Positions 4,687 through 7,048 of a stretch of DNA of 7,048 nucleotides are shown one piece after another (position 1 is the stretch's first letter; each line of letters opens with the position of its first letter). Under the pieces are notes generated by a model. That model did no database searches and was not told the origin of the DNA. It worked only from the letters and a program-made list of their open reading frames with translations. Made by a program: the position numbers and the translations under genes. This stretch comes from Saprospiraceae bacterium (GTDB lineage: Bacteria; Bacteroidota; Bacteroidia; Chitinophagales; Saprospiraceae). The DNA is taken from contig JACMLK010000394.1 of NCBI GenBank assembly GCA_014379665.1, forward strand, positions 1 through 7,048, written 5' to 3'.

Positions 4687-7048
4687 TCACTTCCCTAATT
4701 CAAGCTTTAGATAATCTGCTGTATACCCCACATTGGACTTGATCATCTGCTCCGGTGTTCCTGAAAACAGGACATGACCACCGGTATTACCACCTTCAGG
4801 TCCCAAATCCACTACAAAATCTGCCACTTTGATCACATCCATATTGTGCTCTATAATAATGACTGTATTACCTTTTTCAACCAGTTTGTCAATGACACCA
4901 AGCAACTGTTTGATATCGTCAAAATGGAGACCAGTCGTTGGTTCATCCAAAATGTAAATAGTGTTACCAGTATCTTTTTTGGATAGTTCTTCAGAGAGTT
5001 TTACCCTTTGGGCTTCCCCTCCGGAAAGCGTAGTAGCCTGTTGCCCTAAAGTAATATATCCCAATCCGACATTGTCAAGCGTCTTGAGTTTACGATAGAT
5101 CGAAGGTATATTTTTAAAAAATTCAGTAGCTTCTTCCACCGGCATTTCGAGTACATCAGAGATGGATTTGCCTTTGAAAAGCACTTCGAGCGTCTCTCTA
5201 TTGTATCTTCTACCCTGACACTGCTCACAATCTACCAGAACATTTGGAAGGAAGTTCATTTCAATGAGTTTTTTTCCGGCTCCCTCACATGTTTCACAGC
5301 GGCCACCGGGGACATTAAACGAGAATCTTCCTAACTGATATCCTCGTATTTTCGCTTCAGGCATATTTCCGAATAGTTTACGGATATCAGTAAAAACACC
5401 TGTGTACGTGGCCGGATTGGATCTCGGGGTACGTCCGATGGGTGATTGGTCTATTTCAATAACCTTGTCTAAATGATCCAAACCTGTAATACTTTGAAAT
5501 GGTAGAGGCTTCTGAATACTTTTATAAAAAAATTGTCTTAATATCGGATACAGGGTTTCATTGATCAGAGAAGATTTACCGCTACCTGATACCCCTGTGA
5601 CACAAATGAGCGTACCAAGCGGTAGTTTGAGATTGACATTTTTAAGATTATTGCCGGAAGCGTTTTTTAATTCTAAAAATTTCCCGTTGCCTTTTCGTCT
5701 TGTTTTTGGGACTTCAATCCGGAGTTTGTTACTCAGGTAGCCGGCAGTGGTGCCTCCCAGTTTTAGAAATTCTTCCGGTGTACCCTGACTGACGATATCT
5801 CCACCATGCATACCTGCCCCCGGGCCAAGATCTATGATATAATCTGAAGCCAGCATAATGTCTTTATCATGCTCTACTACCAGTACAGAATTGCCTATTT
5901 CAGTAAGCTCGCGCAATGCTTTGATTAACTTTCTGTTATCTCTCTGATGAAGACCGATACTTGGTTCATCCATGATATAAGTTATGCCGGTGAGTTGGCT
6001 TCCTATTTGTGTTGCCAGCCTCGTTCGCTGTGATTCACCACCTGAAAGTGTTCTGGTTGTTCTGTTCAGACTCAGATATCCGAGTCCTACTTCAAGTAAA
6101 AACCCCAACCTGAGTCTGATTTCTTTCAGTATTTCAAAAGATACCATTTTTTGTTTTTCACTAAGTTGATCCGGCAACTGTTTGATCCATAAGATTAATT
6201 CATCTATATTCATCTGACCGAGTTCCCCGATGTGTTTATCGCCTAATTTAAAATGTAAAGATTCTCTTTTTAGTCTGTACCCTCCACAGGTCTGACAGGT
6301 CATAATGCTAAGGAAATCTTCAGCCCACGACCTGATTTTTTCTGACGATGATGTTTTGTACCATCGCTCCACCATATTGACTATTCCTTCGCCCGCCAGA
6401 TCGTAAAGATAATCATTCTGTACAATGCCCTGGGTAACCCCATAGGATTTGTCGCCGCCATAAAGTATGATTTCCAATGCCTTTTGTGGTAAGTCTTTTA
6501 CCGGTGTGTCAAACGAAAAATCATAATCTTTGGCAATCTTTTTTAACTGTTTGAATGTATTGTTGTCTCTTACAACTCCGAAAGGCTTTATGGCTTCTTC
6601 ATTAATACTTAGTTTGTTGTCTGGTATGATTTTATCCATATCTGCCTTATGTTGCTCTCCGAGTCCATTACAGTCCGGACAGGCCCCGTATGGGGAGTTG
6701 AAAGAAAAATTATTTGGTGATGGCTCATCATACGACACTCCTGACAGAGGATCCATAAGACTTTTGGAATAGGGTTTGAGTTCGTTGGTGTCAGTATTCA
6801 TGATCATAATGAAATCATTTCCCAATTTAAGTCCTAACTGTAGGGAAGCGATAAGTCGGTCCTTTTTGTCTTCCTCCACCTTTAAACGGTCCACCACTAT
6901 CTCAATATCGTGCACTTTGTACCGGTCCAGTTGCATCCCTGCAGTCAAATCCATTATTTCACCATCTACCCTGACTTTTGTAAACCCTTTTTTTCTTGTC
7001 TGGTCAAATAGCTCTCTGTAATGTCCTTTACGCGAACGAATCACAGGA
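4687..7048 (-). CDS. uvrA: Excinuclease ABC subunit UvrA (5' end cut by the window edge)
   Basis: UvrA is the damage-sensing ATPase of nucleotide excision repair; as a dimer it loads UvrB on lesions. The visible part begins inside the gene at the conserved PV-I-R-x-R-K-G-H-Y-R-E-L-F; roughly 150 N-terminal residues, including the first Walker A, are outside. Numbering from the GTG (Val) at 7044: the UvrB-binding and insertion region (about 10-250); CQTCGGYRL (250-258); first ABC signature LSGGESQR (333-340) and Walker B YIMDEPS (356-362); second Walker A GVSGSGKSS (484-492); zinc module Cys583, 586, 606 and 609 within the second signature domain; LSGGEAQR (673-680) and YILDEPTTG (697-705). 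All visible ATPase motifs are intact. One oddity: the first zinc site has only its second CxxC (Cys122, Cys125), and the first pair is replaced by Asp98 and Ser101. The valine at the GTG is internal, not a start. Confidence 0.97.
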   Translation of the reverse strand, partial: PVIRSRKGHYRELFDQTRKKGFTKVRVDGEIMDLTAGMQLDRYKVHDIEIVVDRLKVEEDKKDRLIASLQLGLKLGNDFIMIMNTDTNELKPYSKSLMDPLSGVSYDEPSPNNFSFNSPYGACPDCNGLGEQHKADMDKIIPDNKLSINEEAIKPFGVVRDNNTFKQLKKIAKDYDFSFDTPVKDLPQKALEIILYGGDKSYGVTQGIVQNDYLYDLAGEGIVNMVERWYKTSSSEKIRSWAEDFLSIMTCQTCGGYRLKRESLHFKLGDKHIGELGQMNIDELILWIKQLPDQLSEKQKMVSFEILKEIRLRLGFLLEVGLGYLSLNRTTRTLSGGESQRTRLATQIGSQLTGITYIMDEPSIGLHQRDNRKLIKALRELTEIGNSVLVVEHDKDIMLASDYIIDLGPGAGMHGGDIVSQGTPEEFLKLGGTTAGYLSNKLRIEVPKTRRKGNGKFLELKNASGNNLKNVNLKLPLGTLICVTGVSGSGKSSLINETLYPILRQFFYKSIQKPLPFQSITGLDHLDKVIEIDQSPIGRTPRSNPATYTGVFTDIRKLFGNMPEAKIRGYQLGRFSFNVPGGRCETCEGAGKKLIEMNFLPNVLVDCEQCQGRRYNRETLEVLFKGKSISDVLEMPVEEATEFFKNIPSIYRKLKTLDNVGLGYITLGQQATTLSGGEAQRVKLSEELSKKDTGNTIYILDEPTTGLHFDDIKQLLGVIDKLVEKGNTVIIIEHNMDVIKVADFVVDLGPEGGNTGGHVLFSGTPEQMIKSNVGYTADYLKLELGK

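Noticed and set aside
7042..7044. GTG as a start codon for UvrA
   Set aside because: The frame remains open to the window edge and the preceding codon is Pro, matching the conserved PV(I/V)RxRKG motif inside UvrA. The gene is cut by the edge rather than starting here.

Overview
The window looks like chromosomal DNA from a member of the Bacteroidota. The DNA is A+T-rich, the promoter upstream of the regulator carries a TAnnTTTG-type -7 box, clear Shine-Dalgarno sequences are absent, and the catabolic enzymes are of the short type I associate with this phylum. I cannot name a genus; a Saprospiria-like bacterium is only a guess. Nothing indicates a mobile element, CRISPR array, phage or RNA gene.

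Layout: positions 1-134 hold an unrecognised open frame, possibly the 3' end of a plus-strand gene, followed by an A+T-rich promoter region with an 18-bp MarR-type palindrome at 186-203. Three plus-strand genes follow as a compact unit: a MarR-family regulator (to 673), homogentisate 1,2-dioxygenase (675-1826) and 4-hydroxyphenylpyruvate dioxygenase (1866-2990). The remaining genes are on the minus strand and converge on this unit: a four-helix membrane protein of unknown function (3059-3652), a ComF/GntX-type phosphoribosyltransferase-fold protein (3825-4535) and the large C-terminal part of UvrA (4687 to the right edge).

The two dioxygenases catalyse consecutive steps of tyrosine breakdown: 4-hydroxyphenylpyruvate to homogentisate (Hpd), then homogentisate to maleylacetoacetate (HmgA). 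The later enzymes (maleylacetoacetate isomerase, fumarylacetoacetase) are not in the window. The regulator lies one base upstream of hmgA and probably controls its own operon through the palindrome, in response to a pathway aromatic compound; this is inference. On the minus strand the gaps of 151 and 172 bases mean that uvrA, comF and the membrane gene need not be one transcript.

This is mostly an ordinary metabolic and housekeeping region, and I found no convincing new system. The points most worth a second look are the operator/promoter that overlaps the apparent TTG start of the regulator, and the loss of two zinc-ligand cysteines from the first zinc site of UvrA.
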